Shown here piece by piece: positions 33,559 to 43,625 of a DNA stretch of 64,000 bases. The DNA is from Psychrobacter nivimaris. Its GTDB lineage: Bacteria; Pseudomonadota; Gammaproteobacteria; Pseudomonadales; Moraxellaceae. Location of the stretch: assembly GCF_009812035.1 (NCBI RefSeq), contig NZ_VZIZ01000036.1:1-64000 (forward strand). Direction: 5' to 3'. Below the pieces are notes generated by a model, which saw nothing but the letters and a program-made list of their open reading frames with translations, was not told the origin of the DNA and did not search any database. Position 1 is the stretch's first letter. Each line of letters starts with the position of its first letter. The position numbers and the translations under genes were made by a program.

Positions 33559-34587
33559 ATGAGTTGGGCCTCTTCTTTAGCATTAAGCTTTGACACTGTT
33601 AGCAGTACAAGTACGGCCAAAGAAGGTACGGCTGATAACTCAAAAACGCGGCTTTATCATCGTAAGCATACAGGTGCCTTGATGGTACAGCGTGCTCTAT
33701 ATCCTGAGCCAAGCGTGCAGCAGGGTATTTGTCACATATTGATGCTGTATCCGCCAGCAGGTATCGCAGGCGGTGATACGCTGTCCATAGACCTAAATTT
33801 AAATAGTGGTAGCCATGCTGTTATCACTACACCAGGGGCAGGCAAATGGTACGGCAAGGACAGTGTCAGTCAAAAACATAAAGTTTCATTGGGCAGCGAT
33901 GTTGCTCACCAAAGTATGAGTCAAGACGAGATAGCTGATTATGCTAGTCAACATGTACAGGCCAACCTCGCAGCACATACCCGTTTAGAATGGCTGCCGC
34001 AAGAAAGTATCATTTATAACGAAGCCAATATGCATGCAGTGAGTCGCTTCGATTTGACAGATTCATCTAGCCTACTGACATGGGAGATTAGCGTATTTGG
34101 GCGGCAAGCTTACGACGAGCAGTTTTTGCAAGGGCGTTATCATACTGGATTGAATATCTACCGAGATGGTAAGGTTATCGTTGCTGAGCGAGTGGCGCAG
34201 GCAGCACAAAATCGCTGGTTTACCTCAAATTTAGGATTAGCAAACCAGCATATTTATGGATCGTTTTGGGCAGTACCAAGCTTAAGCGATGTCCATGACA
34301 ATCTTGCACTCTCCGCGTCACAAACCACGCAATCGACCGAAACAGCCCAAGCAACTATCAAGCAGTCATTAACTCGCTATCTAGATAACACCATAGCAGC
34401 ATTACGACAAGTCATTGCTCAAGCACAACTGCCTGTCTACTGCACGCATAATTGCCAAGCGATCAATATCCGCTACATCGGCTCAGATGTACGTGGTTGT
34501 TTTGAAGCGTTTTATCAGCTGAGAGAAGTCTTGCGAAATCATTGGTGGCAACTTGAGCCTTGTCGTCCACGTATTTGGGACACCTAA
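33559..34587 (+). CDS. ureD: Urease accessory protein UreD
   Basis: UreD is the scaffold that binds urease apoprotein and recruits UreF and UreG for nickel insertion. The 342-residue protein shows family segments: LMVQRALYPE, LMLYPPAGIAGGDTL, TPGAGKWYG, LEWLPQESIIYN and the late RCF-type segment SDVRGCFEAFYQLREVLR. It is longer than usual (about 270-290) owing to a Ser/Thr-rich N-terminal stretch of about 30 residues and a Ser/Thr/Gln insertion near 258-275. ATG 33559 has no clear Shine-Dalgarno. It is the first gene of a seven-gene operon; ureA follows after 118 bases. Confidence 0.95.
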   Translation: MSWASSLALSFDTVSSTSTAKEGTADNSKTRLYHRKHTGALMVQRALYPEPSVQQGICHILMLYPPAGIAGGDTLSIDLNLNSGSHAVITTPGAGKWYGKDSVSQKHKVSLGSDVAHQSMSQDEIADYASQHVQANLAAHTRLEWLPQESIIYNEANMHAVSRFDLTDSSSLLTWEISVFGRQAYDEQFLQGRYHTGLNIYRDGKVIVAERVAQAAQNRWFTSNLGLANQHIYGSFWAVPSLSDVHDNLALSASQTTQSTETAQATIKQSLTRYLDNTIAALRQVIAQAQLPVYCTHNCQAINIRYIGSDVRGCFEAFYQLREVLRNHWWQLEPCRPRIWDT

Positions 34588-34705
34588 TACGGCCACTTTA
34601 AACAATGAAACTAAGATATATTGCGACTGTTTTTAATCGATATCAAATGCTTTGAAAACCTCTAATCTGCTATAAATATAATGATAAGTACAACAAGGAA
34701 TTGTC

Positions 34706-35008
34706 ATGCACCTGACCCCAACAGAAAAAGATAAACTCATGCTATTTACCGCCGGTATGGTAGCAGAGCGCCGCAAAAATCGCGGTGTTAAGCTTAACTA
34801 TCCCGAAGCCATCGCTTATATCAGTATGCTGCTGATGGAAGGCGCACGAGATGGTAAAAGAGTTGCCGAGCTGATGAGTGAAGGTGCTACGTATTTGTCT
34901 GCTGATGATGTCATGGAAGGTGTCGCAGAGATGGTCGATGAAGTGCAAATCGAGGCGACTTTTCCTGATGGCACCAAACTGGTCACGGTACATAATCCCA
35001 TCGTGTAA
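34706..35008 (+). CDS. ureA: Urease gamma subunit
   Basis: The 100-residue gamma subunit packs on the alpha/beta subunits of the (alpha-beta-gamma)3 enzyme. The start [14 protein letters not shown] is the family signature, followed by [19 protein letters not shown] and a middle [20 protein letters not shown], ending TVHNPI. Length is standard. AAGGA lies seven bases before ATG 34706. It is a separate gene here although beta and alpha, encoded 56 bases downstream, are fused. Confidence 0.97.
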   Translation: MHLTPTEKDKLMLFTAGMVAERRKNRGVKLNYPEAIAYISMLLMEGARDGKRVAELMSEGATYLSADDVMEGVAEMVDEVQIEATFPDGTKLVTVHNPIV

Positions 35009-35064
35009 CGCTGTATACCATTGTTATAGCACTGAAATGCTCACTATAAAATAAGGCGGCTACC

Positions 35065-37254
35065 ATGCAAGCAGGCGAATACCATATCCAAGATGGCGAT
35101 ATTATCTTAAACCAAGGGCGACAGGTACAGACGATCAGTGTGAGTAATACTGGTGATAGACCTATCCAAATTGGCTCGCATTATCACTTTTATGAAGTCA
35201 ATGATGCCTTGAGTTTTGAGAGAGAGCAGACTCGGGGTTTTCGCCTAAATATTATCTCTGGGACTGCCGTACGTTTTGAGCCTGGTCAATCACGGGAAGT
35301 CGAATTGGTAGCATACGCTGGCAAGCAAGACGTCTATGGTTTTGCTGGGCGCGTCATGGGCGCAGCTCATCCAGAAAAAATATCAGAGAGCACTACTGAT
35401 AAGAAGGTAACCGCTACTTCGAAGAAGCGAGTCAGTCGTCGTATTTATGCTGAGCATTTTGGTCCTACCACAGGCGATAAAGTCCGTCTTGCCGATACTG
35501 AGCTTTGGCTACAGGTTGAGGCGGATTTAACCAGTCATAAAGATACAGCTGTTGATCAAGCAGATACGTCGCAAAGTGGTGAAAGTAGTAGCAAGCCTAT
35601 TGAAATTAAAGGTGAAGAAGTCAAATTTGGTGGTGGTAAAGTCATCCGTGATGGTATGGGGCAAGGGCAGTTACTAGGTGCGGAAGTTGCCGATACAGTT
35701 ATTACCAATGCATTAGTCGTTGACTATACAGGCATCTATAAAGCGGATATCGGTATCAAAGATGGCCGTATCAGTGCCATTGGCAAAGCGGGCAATCCTG
35801 ATATCCAGCCTGCTATTGATATTCCTATTGGCGGAGCTACCGAAATCATCTCTGGTGAAGGCAAAATCCTGACAGCAGGTGGCGTCGATAGTCATATTCA
35901 TTTTATCGCGCCTCAGCAGTGTGAGACCGCGCTGATGTCAGGGGTAACTACGATGCTGGGCGGCGGTACAGGTCCAGCTCAAGGTACGCTTGCCACCACC
36001 TGTACACCGGGGGCGTATCATATTGCCTCGATGCTAAAGTCTACTGATAGCATCCCTATGAATATTGGACTACTAGGTAAAGGCAATGTGAGTGTACCAG
36101 AACCCATTGCTGAACAAATAGAAGCAGGTGCCGTGGGACTAAAGCTACATGAAGATTGGGGTACAACGCCGCAAGCCATCGATAACTGTTTGAGCGTCGC
36201 TGACGACTATGATGTGCAAGTGGCCATTCATACCGATACTTTAAATGAAAGTGGCTATCTAGAGAGTACACTTGCTGCTTTTAAAGACCGCTGTATCCAT
36301 ACTTTTCATACTGAAGGGGCAGGCGGTGGCCATGCGCCCGATATTCTAAAGGCTATTGGCGAGTCGCATGTTTTGCCATCATCTACCAATCCCACTCGAC
36401 CATATACCGTCAATACCATTGATGAGCATCTCGACATGCTGATGGTTTGTCATCACTTGAGCCCTGCTATTGCTGAAGATGTGGCCTTTGCTGAGAGCCG
36501 TATTCGTCAAGAAACCATCGCCGCAGAAGATATCTTGCATGACTTAGGTGCGATTTCGATGATGAGTAGTGATTCGCAAGCGATGGGACGGGTGGGTGAA
36601 GTGGTCATTCGTACTTGGCAAACCGCGCACAAAATGAAAGTTCAACGTGGCCATCTGGCGCCAGATGCAACAGCGACCATTGAAGATGAGCAACAGTACA
36701 TCACTTTAACAGACTATGACCAAAGTACGGACAACGATAACTTTCGTATCAAACGCTATATCGCGAAATATACAATAAACCCTGCGATTACTCACGGTAT
36801 TAGCGATATGGTCGGCTCAATCGAAGTGGGTAAATGGGCAGATATGGTGCTATGGTCGCCCAAGTTTTTTGGGGTAAAACCTGAGTGCATTATAAAAGGC
36901 GGGCTCATTGCTGCGGTACCGATGGGCGATATTAATGCCTCTATTCCTACTCCTCAGCCTGTGCATTATCGTCCTATGTTTGCTACTTATCCAAAATCAG
37001 TCGCCCAAACTAGCATCACCTTTATGTCGCAAGCGGCGATCGACAAACAAGTGGATAAGCAGCTTGGATTGACCAAAGTCATTCAGCCAGTACACGGTAT
37101 TCGTAAAATTCGTAAAAGCGATATGCGCTTTAACAGCTACTGCCCAGATATGGATATCAATCCTGAGACCTATGAAGTACGTGCGGATGGTAAAACACTG
37201 ACCTGTGAGCCAGCTGATGTACTACCCATGGCACAGCGTTACTTTTTATTTTAG
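35065..37254 (+). CDS. ureBC: Fused urease beta-alpha subunit (UreB-UreC)
   Basis: One 729-residue frame carries beta (about 1-103) and alpha (about 124-729), joined by a Lys/Thr/Ser linker (104-123). Beta shows [15 protein letters not shown] and [10 protein letters not shown]. Alpha begins [22 protein letters not shown]. All nickel-site residues are present: His277 and His279 (SHIHF), Lys360 (GLKLHEDWG, the carbamylated Lys), His389 (AIHTDT), His415 ([13 protein letters not shown]), Asp503 (SSDSQAMGR). The flap Cys462-His463 is in MVCHHLS. About 26 extra polar residues (157-182, Asp/Ser/Thr-rich) interrupt the N-terminal part of alpha before [18 protein letters not shown]. Urease hydrolyses urea to ammonia and carbamate. 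The frame is continuous with no sign of a frameshift. Confidence 0.96.
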   Translation: MQAGEYHIQDGDIILNQGRQVQTISVSNTGDRPIQIGSHYHFYEVNDALSFEREQTRGFRLNIISGTAVRFEPGQSREVELVAYAGKQDVYGFAGRVMGAAHPEKISESTTDKKVTATSKKRVSRRIYAEHFGPTTGDKVRLADTELWLQVEADLTSHKDTAVDQADTSQSGESSSKPIEIKGEEVKFGGGKVIRDGMGQGQLLGAEVADTVITNALVVDYTGIYKADIGIKDGRISAIGKAGNPDIQPAIDIPIGGATEIISGEGKILTAGGVDSHIHFIAPQQCETALMSGVTTMLGGGTGPAQGTLATTCTPGAYHIASMLKSTDSIPMNIGLLGKGNVSVPEPIAEQIEAGAVGLKLHEDWGTTPQAIDNCLSVADDYDVQVAIHTDTLNESGYLESTLAAFKDRCIHTFHTEGAGGGHAPDILKAIGESHVLPSSTNPTRPYTVNTIDEHLDMLMVCHHLSPAIAEDVAFAESRIRQETIAAEDILHDLGAISMMSSDSQAMGRVGEVVIRTWQTAHKMKVQRGHLAPDATATIEDEQQYITLTDYDQSTDNDNFRIKRYIAKYTINPAITHGISDMVGSIEVGKWADMVLWSPKFFGVKPECIIKGGLIAAVPMGDINASIPTPQPVHYRPMFATYPKSVAQTSITFMSQAAIDKQVDKQLGLTKVIQPVHGIRKIRKSDMRFNSYCPDMDINPETYEVRADGKTLTCEPADVLPMAQRYFLF

Positions 37255-37416
37255 AGCTTATGATATACGTTTATAAGAGCTCTAGGACAGTGAGCCATAA
37301 ACTATGTACACCAATAGTCAGTTGGTTTCTTGAGTGAGATCGCGTCTTTATTCCCAATACTTTTACCATCAATACTATTGACCAATAGTTTGAGCAACAA
37401 CAGCCAGAGAAGAATA

Positions 37417-38055
37417 ATGAAAATATTTAATACCCGTTTAAGTACGCTTAGCGATACCCAAAAAGCACAATTGGTAGAACAGTATCAAGCCGATGATTAC
37501 CTGCTATTGGATTTTGATACTCGTCAGCATTCCCGCTTTAGAGCCATTACTGTTTCAGGTGAGGCAGTTGGTGTTGACTTGCCTCGTACAGGTGTACTAA
37601 AAGGAAATGATGTCCTTATCAATGCAGCAGGGGAGTTGATGCAAGTCATCGCCAAGCCGCAAGCGGTGACCAAAGTGACGGCTGACGATGACTTTCTACT
37701 AATGAAAGGCGCTTATCACTTGGGCAACCGTCATGTGCCATTGATGTTTGACCACAGTTTTGATCAGGGTAATGCAGGCTATGCGTTATATTTTGAAAAC
37801 GATCATGTACTTGCACAAATGTTAGAAAATCTTGGTCTACATATCGAGTCTACCTCAGTGCCATTTGAGCCTGAAACGGGCGCTTATCAAACGGGACAAG
37901 GGCATTCGCATGGTCATGCTCACTTCCATGCACATTCGCATAGTGACTCTCATAGTCATAAGAAAAGTCATAGCCATGACGAAAGCCACAGCCACGGACA
38001 TCACCATAGCCATAGTCATCATGATGCGCCTGTAGGTCGTTCAAATGATGGTTAA
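37417..38055 (+). CDS. ureE: Urease accessory protein UreE (nickel chaperone) with His-rich tail
   Basis: UreE delivers nickel to the urease maturation complex. ATG 37417 is chosen (AGAGAAG upstream, and MKIFNTRLSTLSDTQ is the domain start); a longer frame would add 29 unrelated residues. The 212-residue protein has the usual two domains: the N-terminal chaperone fold with RQHSRFRAI, and the metal-binding domain with GNRHVPLMF and the YALYFENDHVLAQML segment. The last 45 residues hold a tail with 19 histidines, mainly as His-Ser and His-Gly repeats, typical of nickel-storing UreE variants. It overlaps ureF by 11 bases. Confidence 0.95.
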   Translation: MKIFNTRLSTLSDTQKAQLVEQYQADDYLLLDFDTRQHSRFRAITVSGEAVGVDLPRTGVLKGNDVLINAAGELMQVIAKPQAVTKVTADDDFLLMKGAYHLGNRHVPLMFDHSFDQGNAGYALYFENDHVLAQMLENLGLHIESTSVPFEPETGAYQTGQGHSHGHAHFHAHSHSDSHSHKKSHSHDESHSHGHHHSHSHHDAPVGRSNDG

Positions 38056-38839
38056 TACCAGTGCTCAGCCTACTCAATCTGCCCAACTTGGACAGCTACT
38101 GATGCTGGCATCGAGCAATTTGCCGATTGGTAGTTATACCTATTCGCAAGGTGTGGAGTCAGCGATTGAGTCAGGGGTTGTCTCTGATGAATCCAGTACG
38201 CTTACATTTATGCAGGACTATCTAGCGCTTGCAGTCATTGGCTATGAGTTGCCTATATTGGGTCTGATCATGTGTGCACTAAGCCAAGGTCGTGAAGCGA
38301 TAGCGGCAAATCTAGCACACGACTATCACGCTGGCCTCGAGAGTAAAGAGTTTGTTCTGGAGTCGCAGCAGTTGGCACAGGCGATGGTGTCGTGGCTCAA
38401 CGAAGTATTGAGTCTTGGCATACCGGCCGAAATACCTGAAGATGGATTTTTGCCGCTATTTGCACATATTGCTCAGCATTGGCAGCTGCCACTAGCGCAG
38501 TCAATGACTACTTATGGATTTGCTCAATTAGAGAACATGGTGCTCGCCGCTGTTAAGACAGTGCCGCTAGGACAAATGGCGGGTCAGCGTATTCTTTGGC
38601 AATTGCAAAGCGAATTGGGTGCTCAGGTTGATGCTCTAAGCGATGATGTGCAGCATGCCTTTGATACTTTAATTACATCGACAAACACGTCCAATACTTT
38701 AGGTAATAGTGAAGAGTCGGACTGTCAGCAGCTATGCCAAGACCTCTATGAATCGCTTAATATCTCGAATAATTTACCCAATTTGGCTATTCTCTCGAGT
38801 ATGCATGAGGAGCAATACAGTCGGTTGTTCCGCTCATAA
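38045..38839 (+). CDS. ureF: Urease accessory protein UreF
   Basis: UreF joins UreD on the urease apoprotein and gates UreG GTPase action during nickel loading. The 264-residue all-helical protein shows LMLASSNLPIGSYTYSQGVE at the N terminus, the usual entry motif, and YGFAQLENMVLAAVKTVPLGQMAGQRIL in the third quarter. The C-terminal part carries an extra Ser/Thr/Asn/Glu segment (about 216-232). Two adjacent ATGs (38045, 38048) are possible starts, both inside the end of ureE, implying translational coupling. The LSSMHEEQYSRLFRS end matches the conserved C terminus needed for UreD binding. Confidence 0.95.
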   Translation: MMVNTSAQPTQSAQLGQLLMLASSNLPIGSYTYSQGVESAIESGVVSDESSTLTFMQDYLALAVIGYELPILGLIMCALSQGREAIAANLAHDYHAGLESKEFVLESQQLAQAMVSWLNEVLSLGIPAEIPEDGFLPLFAHIAQHWQLPLAQSMTTYGFAQLENMVLAAVKTVPLGQMAGQRILWQLQSELGAQVDALSDDVQHAFDTLITSTNTSNTLGNSEESDCQQLCQDLYESLNISNNLPNLAILSSMHEEQYSRLFRS

Positions 38840-38896
38840 CTGTACCTTTATTTCTATTTATACTTATTAATATACAAACTGTTTTAGGAAATTAAT

Positions 38897-39586
38897 ATGT
38901 CTCTAACTCCGCTCAAATCAAAAAATTCTCACGCTGCATTAGACGTACAGACTGATAGTGATAGCCAGAAACCATCTTCTGCCTTATCGTGTTTACGCCT
39001 TGGGATTGGCGGGCCAGTTGGTAGTGGTAAGACTGCTTTGACATTAAGACTATGCCAAAACCTGCGTGATACGATCAATATGGCAGTGGTGACCAATGAC
39101 ATCTATACCAAAGAAGATTCAGAGTTTTTGACCCGCAATGATGCCATGCCTGCTGAGCGTATCCGCGGTGTAGAGACAGGCGGCTGTCCGCATACGGCTA
39201 TTCGCGAAGATGCTTCTATTAATCTGACTGCGATTGCTGAGCTACAAGCGACTTTTGAAGGGTTGGAGTTGATTATCATTGAGTCAGGTGGCGACAATCT
39301 AGCCGCGACATTTAGCCCAGAGTTGTCTGATTTGACCTTGTACGTCATCGATGTCTCTGCAGGCGATAAGATACCTCGTAAAGGTGGCCCTGGCATCACC
39401 AAGTCTGATTTGTTGATTATCAATAAGACCGACCTTGCACCAATGGTTGGTGCTTCGCTGGAAGTGATGGAACGCGATGCCAAAAAAATGCGTGGCGACA
39501 AACCTTTTGTATTTAGCAATATGAAAACAGGCGATGGGTTAAATGAGATTATCGCCTTTATTAAAGAACATGGCATGCTTGCCTAA
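38897..39586 (+). CDS. ureG: Urease accessory GTPase UreG
   Basis: UreG is the SIMIBI GTPase that couples GTP hydrolysis to nickel transfer into urease. The P-loop is [10 protein letters not shown] (about residues 39-48). Other family motifs are present: [14 protein letters not shown], the metal-binding CPH in [15 protein letters not shown], and [19 protein letters not shown], with NKTDLAP as the guanine-specificity motif. An extra N-terminal stretch of about 30 Ser/Lys/Asp residues precedes the domain, longer than in most UreG. It follows ureF by 57 bases and precedes ureJ by 50. Confidence 0.97.
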   Translation: MSLTPLKSKNSHAALDVQTDSDSQKPSSALSCLRLGIGGPVGSGKTALTLRLCQNLRDTINMAVVTNDIYTKEDSEFLTRNDAMPAERIRGVETGGCPHTAIREDASINLTAIAELQATFEGLELIIIESGGDNLAATFSPELSDLTLYVIDVSAGDKIPRKGGPGITKSDLLIINKTDLAPMVGASLEVMERDAKKMRGDKPFVFSNMKTGDGLNEIIAFIKEHGMLA

Positions 39587-39636
39587 AGAGCAGATGAGCT
39601 TTTACCATTAAAATATAAAGAATAAGGAAAACCCGC

Positions 39637-40389
39637 ATGACACAGTATACAAAAGGTCTTCATATCGAAAACTCTCGCTTCTCACAAGTGCTCTCAGCTC
39701 GTCATATCGTGTCTGGTTCGGCTGTGATGATGACATCGCTAATGCTGCCGTCATTGGCGCAGGCGCATTCAGGTCATATTCACTCCACTACCACGCAAGC
39801 ACCGTCGTTTTTAGGTACGTTGCAAGCAGGACTGATGCATCCAGTCACTGGCCTTGATCATCTGTTTTTGGCAGTAGGCATGGGCATGTTGTTTTATGGC
39901 CTGCAAAAGCAGCGCTTAGGCATGATGTCATTGACGGCAGGGTTGTCATTAGGCGCGATATTGGGCACGGCTGGCGTGCTGATTGGCGGTATCGCATTTG
40001 CTGCATCATCTGGGCTGATTGAAGTGGCGATATCACTGTCGGTAGTCGTATTGGCTATGGTCTTGATGAGCCAGAAAAGCAGACAAGAAGCATTCTCTGC
40101 GCAGACTCATACAGCACGCACACCAAGTATTCAGCAGCTATCACTATTTGGCTTTGGTAGTTTGGCAGTGTTTCATGGCATGGCACACGCAATGGAAGTA
40201 CCAGCAAATGTCGGTATGAGCGGTCAGCTAGGTTTTTATGCAGGGATGATGGTCACGATGCTAGCGCTATATGCAGTTGGTACGCTGGTTAGTCAGCAGT
40301 TGCAGCAACGCTTTAATGATAGCTTGTGGTTACAGCGCGGGCTAGTGCTGCTAGGATTGAGCGCCGTATTTGCACCTGTTTTGGTATAA
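39637..40389 (+). CDS. ureJ: HupE/UreJ family nickel permease
   Basis: The 250-residue inner-membrane protein belongs to the HupE/UreJ family, thought to import nickel for urease or hydrogenase. The family motif HPxxGxDH is present as MHPVTGLDHLFLAVGMG, after a short His-rich stretch (AHSGHIH). The first 43 residues look like a signal peptide preceded by an unusual hydrophilic extension of about 25 residues; cleavage after AQA is likely. Six or so hydrophobic helices follow. AAGGA precedes ATG 39637. It is the last gene of the urease operon, ended by a strong terminator. With no hydrogenase genes nearby, a urease role is the natural reading. Confidence 0.92.
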   Translation: MTQYTKGLHIENSRFSQVLSARHIVSGSAVMMTSLMLPSLAQAHSGHIHSTTTQAPSFLGTLQAGLMHPVTGLDHLFLAVGMGMLFYGLQKQRLGMMSLTAGLSLGAILGTAGVLIGGIAFAASSGLIEVAISLSVVVLAMVLMSQKSRQEAFSAQTHTARTPSIQQLSLFGFGSLAVFHGMAHAMEVPANVGMSGQLGFYAGMMVTMLALYAVGTLVSQQLQQRFNDSLWLQRGLVLLGLSAVFAPVLV

Positions 40390-40451
40390 AGCGCGCTTTA
40401 TAGTACAAGTACGATGTTTGCTGCTGAACTTACTTAGCTATCGAACACCAT

Positions 40452-40496
40452 AAAAAATGCGCCCCCGATCAAAAGGTCGGGGGCGCATTTTAGTTT
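40452..40496. terminator. Strong bidirectional terminator between urease operon and tig
   Basis: A 14-pair perfect stem, AAATGCGCCCCCGA/TCGGGGGCGCATTT (40455-40468 with 40477-40490), has an 8-base loop and A and T runs at the ends. It separates the plus-strand urease operon from the minus-strand tig gene. Confidence 0.93.
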
Positions 40497-40542
40497 TGAT
40501 AACCGACTACAGCATATCTAAAAAGACAGCTTGTCGTATCAA

Positions 40543-41886
40543 CTACATTGCTTGCTGCTGTTGTTGCTGAGCAGCTAGCAAGTCTTGGTAGCTAACTTCT
40601 TTGTCAGTTACTTTACCTTGAGCGATCAAGTAATCTACTACTTGGTCTTCTAGTACTACAGACTCAATGTTAGCGCGCTGCTGCTTGTCATTGGTGTAGT
40701 ACTCGATAACTTCTGCTGGATCTTCGTAGTTTTCAGCGGCTTCTTTGATGAAGGTTTCTACACGCTCTTGATCTACTTCTAGGCCTTTAGTATCGATAAC
40801 ACGGGCAACGATGATGCCAAGACGGGCAGCACGTAGCGCTTGCTCTTCAAATAGCTCATTTGGCAGCATGTCTTTATCGAAGCTATCAGCATTTGCGCCG
40901 AACTGCTGAGAAAAACGTTGCATCATCATGTTGCGTTGACGCTCGATTTCTTGCTCTAGCATAGCGTTTGGTACATCAAACTCGTTCTTTTCTAGCAATG
41001 CGTCAAAAGTCGCTTGCTTAACTTGGCTACGCGCAGCGTTTTTGATTTCGCGTTCCATGTTTTTGCGTACGTCTTCTTTCAACTTCTCAACGCCGCCTTC
41101 TTTCACGCCGAATAGCTCAAGGAACGCATCATCAATTTCAGGTAGCTTAGATTTTTCAACCAATTTTACGTTGATTTTGAACTGAGCTTCTTTACCAGCT
41201 AGGTTCTCAGCTTGGTAATCTTCTGGGAAAGTTACGTCGATAGTTTTTTCTTCGCCAGCTTTCATGCCTTTGATACCAGCTTCAAAACCTGGAATCATTT
41301 GGTTGCTACCGATAACTAGTTTAAAGTCTTCAGCAGAGCCGCCTTCGAATTTTTCGCCGTCGATAGAGCCTTCAAAGTCAAAAGTCACTTGGTTGTCTTT
41401 TGCAGCCATGCCCTTTTTCTCAACGAATTCTTCACGTTGCTTTTGTAGGTTTTCAATCATAGTGTCAACGTCTTCTTCACTCACTTGTGCAGTGTGACGC
41501 TCAACTTCGATCTCATCGATACCTTGTACATCTACTTCTGGGAAGATTTCAACAGTGGCTTGATATACCAAGAAATCGTCTTCAAGTTTTACGTCGTCGA
41601 TGTTAGGCATGCCAACAGCACGGATGTCTTCAGATTTGATCGCTTCAAACACAGTATCACGGATCACATCGTTGATAACTTCTTGTTGAATGCCAGCACC
41701 GTACTGAGAGCGGATGTGTGACATAGGGACGTTACCTTTACGGAAACCGTCAATCTTGGCAGTTTTCGCAACTTGGCGAATACGGCCTTCAACTTTGTTT
41801 TGAATTTTTTCAACGGGTACTTTAACCGTTAGCTGGGTTTCTTTATTAGATAGCTTGTTGGTTGTGACTTGTAAATCTGTAGCCAT
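40543..41886 (-). CDS. tig: Trigger factor
   Basis: The ribosome-associated peptidyl-prolyl isomerase and chaperone meets nascent chains at the exit tunnel. The 447-residue protein has the N-terminal ribosome-binding domain with [12 protein letters not shown] (signature G-F-R-x-G-x-x-P), a central FKBP domain ([33 protein letters not shown]) and a C-terminal helical chaperone domain. It ends in an unusual Gln run ([10 protein letters not shown] type). AAAGGTG precedes ATG 41886. In most bacteria tig directly precedes clpP-clpX on the same strand; here the same strand and order hold, but the urease operon stands between. Confidence 0.97.
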   Translation of the reverse strand: MATDLQVTTNKLSNKETQLTVKVPVEKIQNKVEGRIRQVAKTAKIDGFRKGNVPMSHIRSQYGAGIQQEVINDVIRDTVFEAIKSEDIRAVGMPNIDDVKLEDDFLVYQATVEIFPEVDVQGIDEIEVERHTAQVSEEDVDTMIENLQKQREEFVEKKGMAAKDNQVTFDFEGSIDGEKFEGGSAEDFKLVIGSNQMIPGFEAGIKGMKAGEEKTIDVTFPEDYQAENLAGKEAQFKINVKLVEKSKLPEIDDAFLELFGVKEGGVEKLKEDVRKNMEREIKNAARSQVKQATFDALLEKNEFDVPNAMLEQEIERQRNMMMQRFSQQFGANADSFDKDMLPNELFEEQALRAARLGIIVARVIDTKGLEVDQERVETFIKEAAENYEDPAEVIEYYTNDKQQRANIESVVLEDQVVDYLIAQGKVTDKEVSYQDLLAAQQQQQQAM

Positions 41887-42419
41887 GTTAATTACACCTT
41901 TAGGATTAAGTAGTACGTTTGATTAATGAAATAGTACTTAGGGTTAAATTGTAATAGACAGACCGCGCCTCAAATTACGGGCATGTACGACGGGCTGCCG
42001 TTGAAATAAATAGGGGATAGCGATAGCGCACAACGTCAAATTCAGTGCCAGTAGCAATCGCCGCTGATACCAAAAGGTGAACCTGCTGAGGTTGTCCATG
42101 CTATCAAATATCGATAATAAACCGTTAATGCACCGCATAATAACGCTTTTTGGTGAATTATACAGCCAAATAACGGATTTCAACAAAATTTTAAAAGTAG
42201 AACAGTATAATCTATCTGTTTATTAAAGTAAAAATTATCTCTTTGACAGCATGTTTCCTTATGTTGCTTGCTCTTATATGGCTTAATTTTATATAAAAAT
42301 TTAGCCAGATTCGTATTCAATAAATCAGATAACGGACAAGAAACAGCGGCAAGGTTGCAAGCGCATTATGAGCATTGAGCGCGCTTACGGATAGTTATGG
42401 ATAGAACAGCTACAAATAC
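41887..42419. other. 533-base intergenic region upstream of tig
   Basis: Holds the tig promoter and leader. The minus-strand frame at 41944-42186 lacks a ribosome binding site and family signs, and is not accepted as a gene. No repeat or RNA feature that I can support. Confidence 0.4.
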
Positions 42420-43073
42420 TTATAAAGGTAGCTGCGCCAATAGCTGTTGGATTGCCTGACCACGATGGCTGATGCTGTTTTTATCAGCAGCGCTTAGACT
42501 AGCCGCACTGGCTTGCAAGTCAGGTAACCAAAACAATGGATCATAGCCAAAACCGCCGTCACCATGTAGCGTATCCAAGATTTCGCCATGCCATAATCCT
42601 TGGGCGACAATCGGTAGCGGGTCATCGGCATGACGCACCATTGCCAGTACGCAAACGAACGTACCTTTGATCGGAGCATTCGGATTTGCTACGCGGATAG
42701 GCTGCAAGTCAGCGACGAGCTTGGCATTATTTTTACTATCGTTACCATGCTCACCAGCGTAGCGAGCAGAGTAGATACCTGGCGCATTACCTAGTACAGG
42801 CACGCACAGTCCCGAATCATCAGCAATTGCAGGCAGCCCACTGATACGGCTCGCATGACGGGCTTTAATAATGGCGTTTTCTATAAAGCTTAGACCATCC
42901 TCGATCGCATCTTCGATATCGAGTTGACCTTGCGGGATAATCGTCACGTCCAAGTTCGCTTCGGCAAATAGTCGTTTAAACTCAGCCAATTTGCCTTTAT
43001 TGTTACTGGCCAGTACCCATTGGTTGCCAGATGTCGGATGGGTAGCAGTTAACGAGTTAACAGTGGTGCTCAT
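42420..43073 (-). CDS. rdgB: XTP/dITP pyrophosphatase RdgB
   Basis: The 217-residue nucleotide-pool sanitising enzyme hydrolyses non-canonical purine triphosphates (XTP, dITP) to monophosphates. Family motifs: LASNNKGKLAEF at the N terminus (SNNxxK), ENAIIKARHAS, the DDSGLCVPVLG loop, SARYAGEHG, and FGYDPLFW followed by ISHRG near the end. The N-terminal 17 residues before WVLASNN are an extra polar tail. Length is slightly above E. coli RdgB (197). It is transcribed alone, upstream of tig in the same direction. Confidence 0.96.
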   Translation of the reverse strand: MSTTVNSLTATHPTSGNQWVLASNNKGKLAEFKRLFAEANLDVTIIPQGQLDIEDAIEDGLSFIENAIIKARHASRISGLPAIADDSGLCVPVLGNAPGIYSARYAGEHGNDSKNNAKLVADLQPIRVANPNAPIKGTFVCVLAMVRHADDPLPIVAQGLWHGEILDTLHGDGGFGYDPLFWLPDLQASAASLSAADKNSISHRGQAIQQLLAQLPL

Positions 43074-43625
43074 AGAGTCATTCCGTTATATGAAAATGAT
43101 GAAGAGTTATTATTTGAGTAGGTTTTACTTATCTTTTATAGCGTTAACCGATAAATTATTTGTCGATTGAAGTAGTTATACTAATCATGATAACGCATGA
43201 GTTTAAAATGAATGCAGTTACTGCTTAATAAATAACCAATCGCTATACAGATTGTACGGGCTATAACATTTGGTAACTGATATTATTGGTCACTACTGCT
43301 ATAATAGATACCAAGCTACAGTGAATTATATCTTATAGCTTGTGAATATTAAGTTAATAAAAGTCTATAAAGTCAGAGACTTGGCTTTTTGGCGAAGAAT
43401 AATAGCAATAAGTAACTGCTAGGTTAATTTTGGATTCATAATGATACGTGATATTGTATTGAGCAGTACCGTGTATCAAGCAATAAAGTTCATTTCAAAC
43501 AATAAACTCAGCCAATTTAGTCCGCTATTTTATAGTGTTTTTTGCGGTGTAAAAATAGCGTAAAATTCAGTTTCTATAAGCAAGTTTTTATAAACTAACG
43601 GCTAAACAGCAAGGATAAAATAATT
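43074..43625. other. 552-base intergenic region between rdgB and sodB
   Basis: AT-rich, divergent. Must hold the promoters of rdgB (minus) and sodB (plus). No convincing gene, repeat or RNA. No clear Fur-type palindrome was recognised ahead of sodB, so its regulation is open. Confidence 0.4.

Noticed and set aside
39103-39576. 157-codon minus-strand frame inside ureG
   Set aside because: ureG is unmistakable on the plus strand; the antisense frame has no signal of its own.
41944-42186. 80-codon minus-strand frame upstream of tig
   Set aside because: No ribosome binding site, no recognisable family and it occupies the tig leader; composition looks non-coding.
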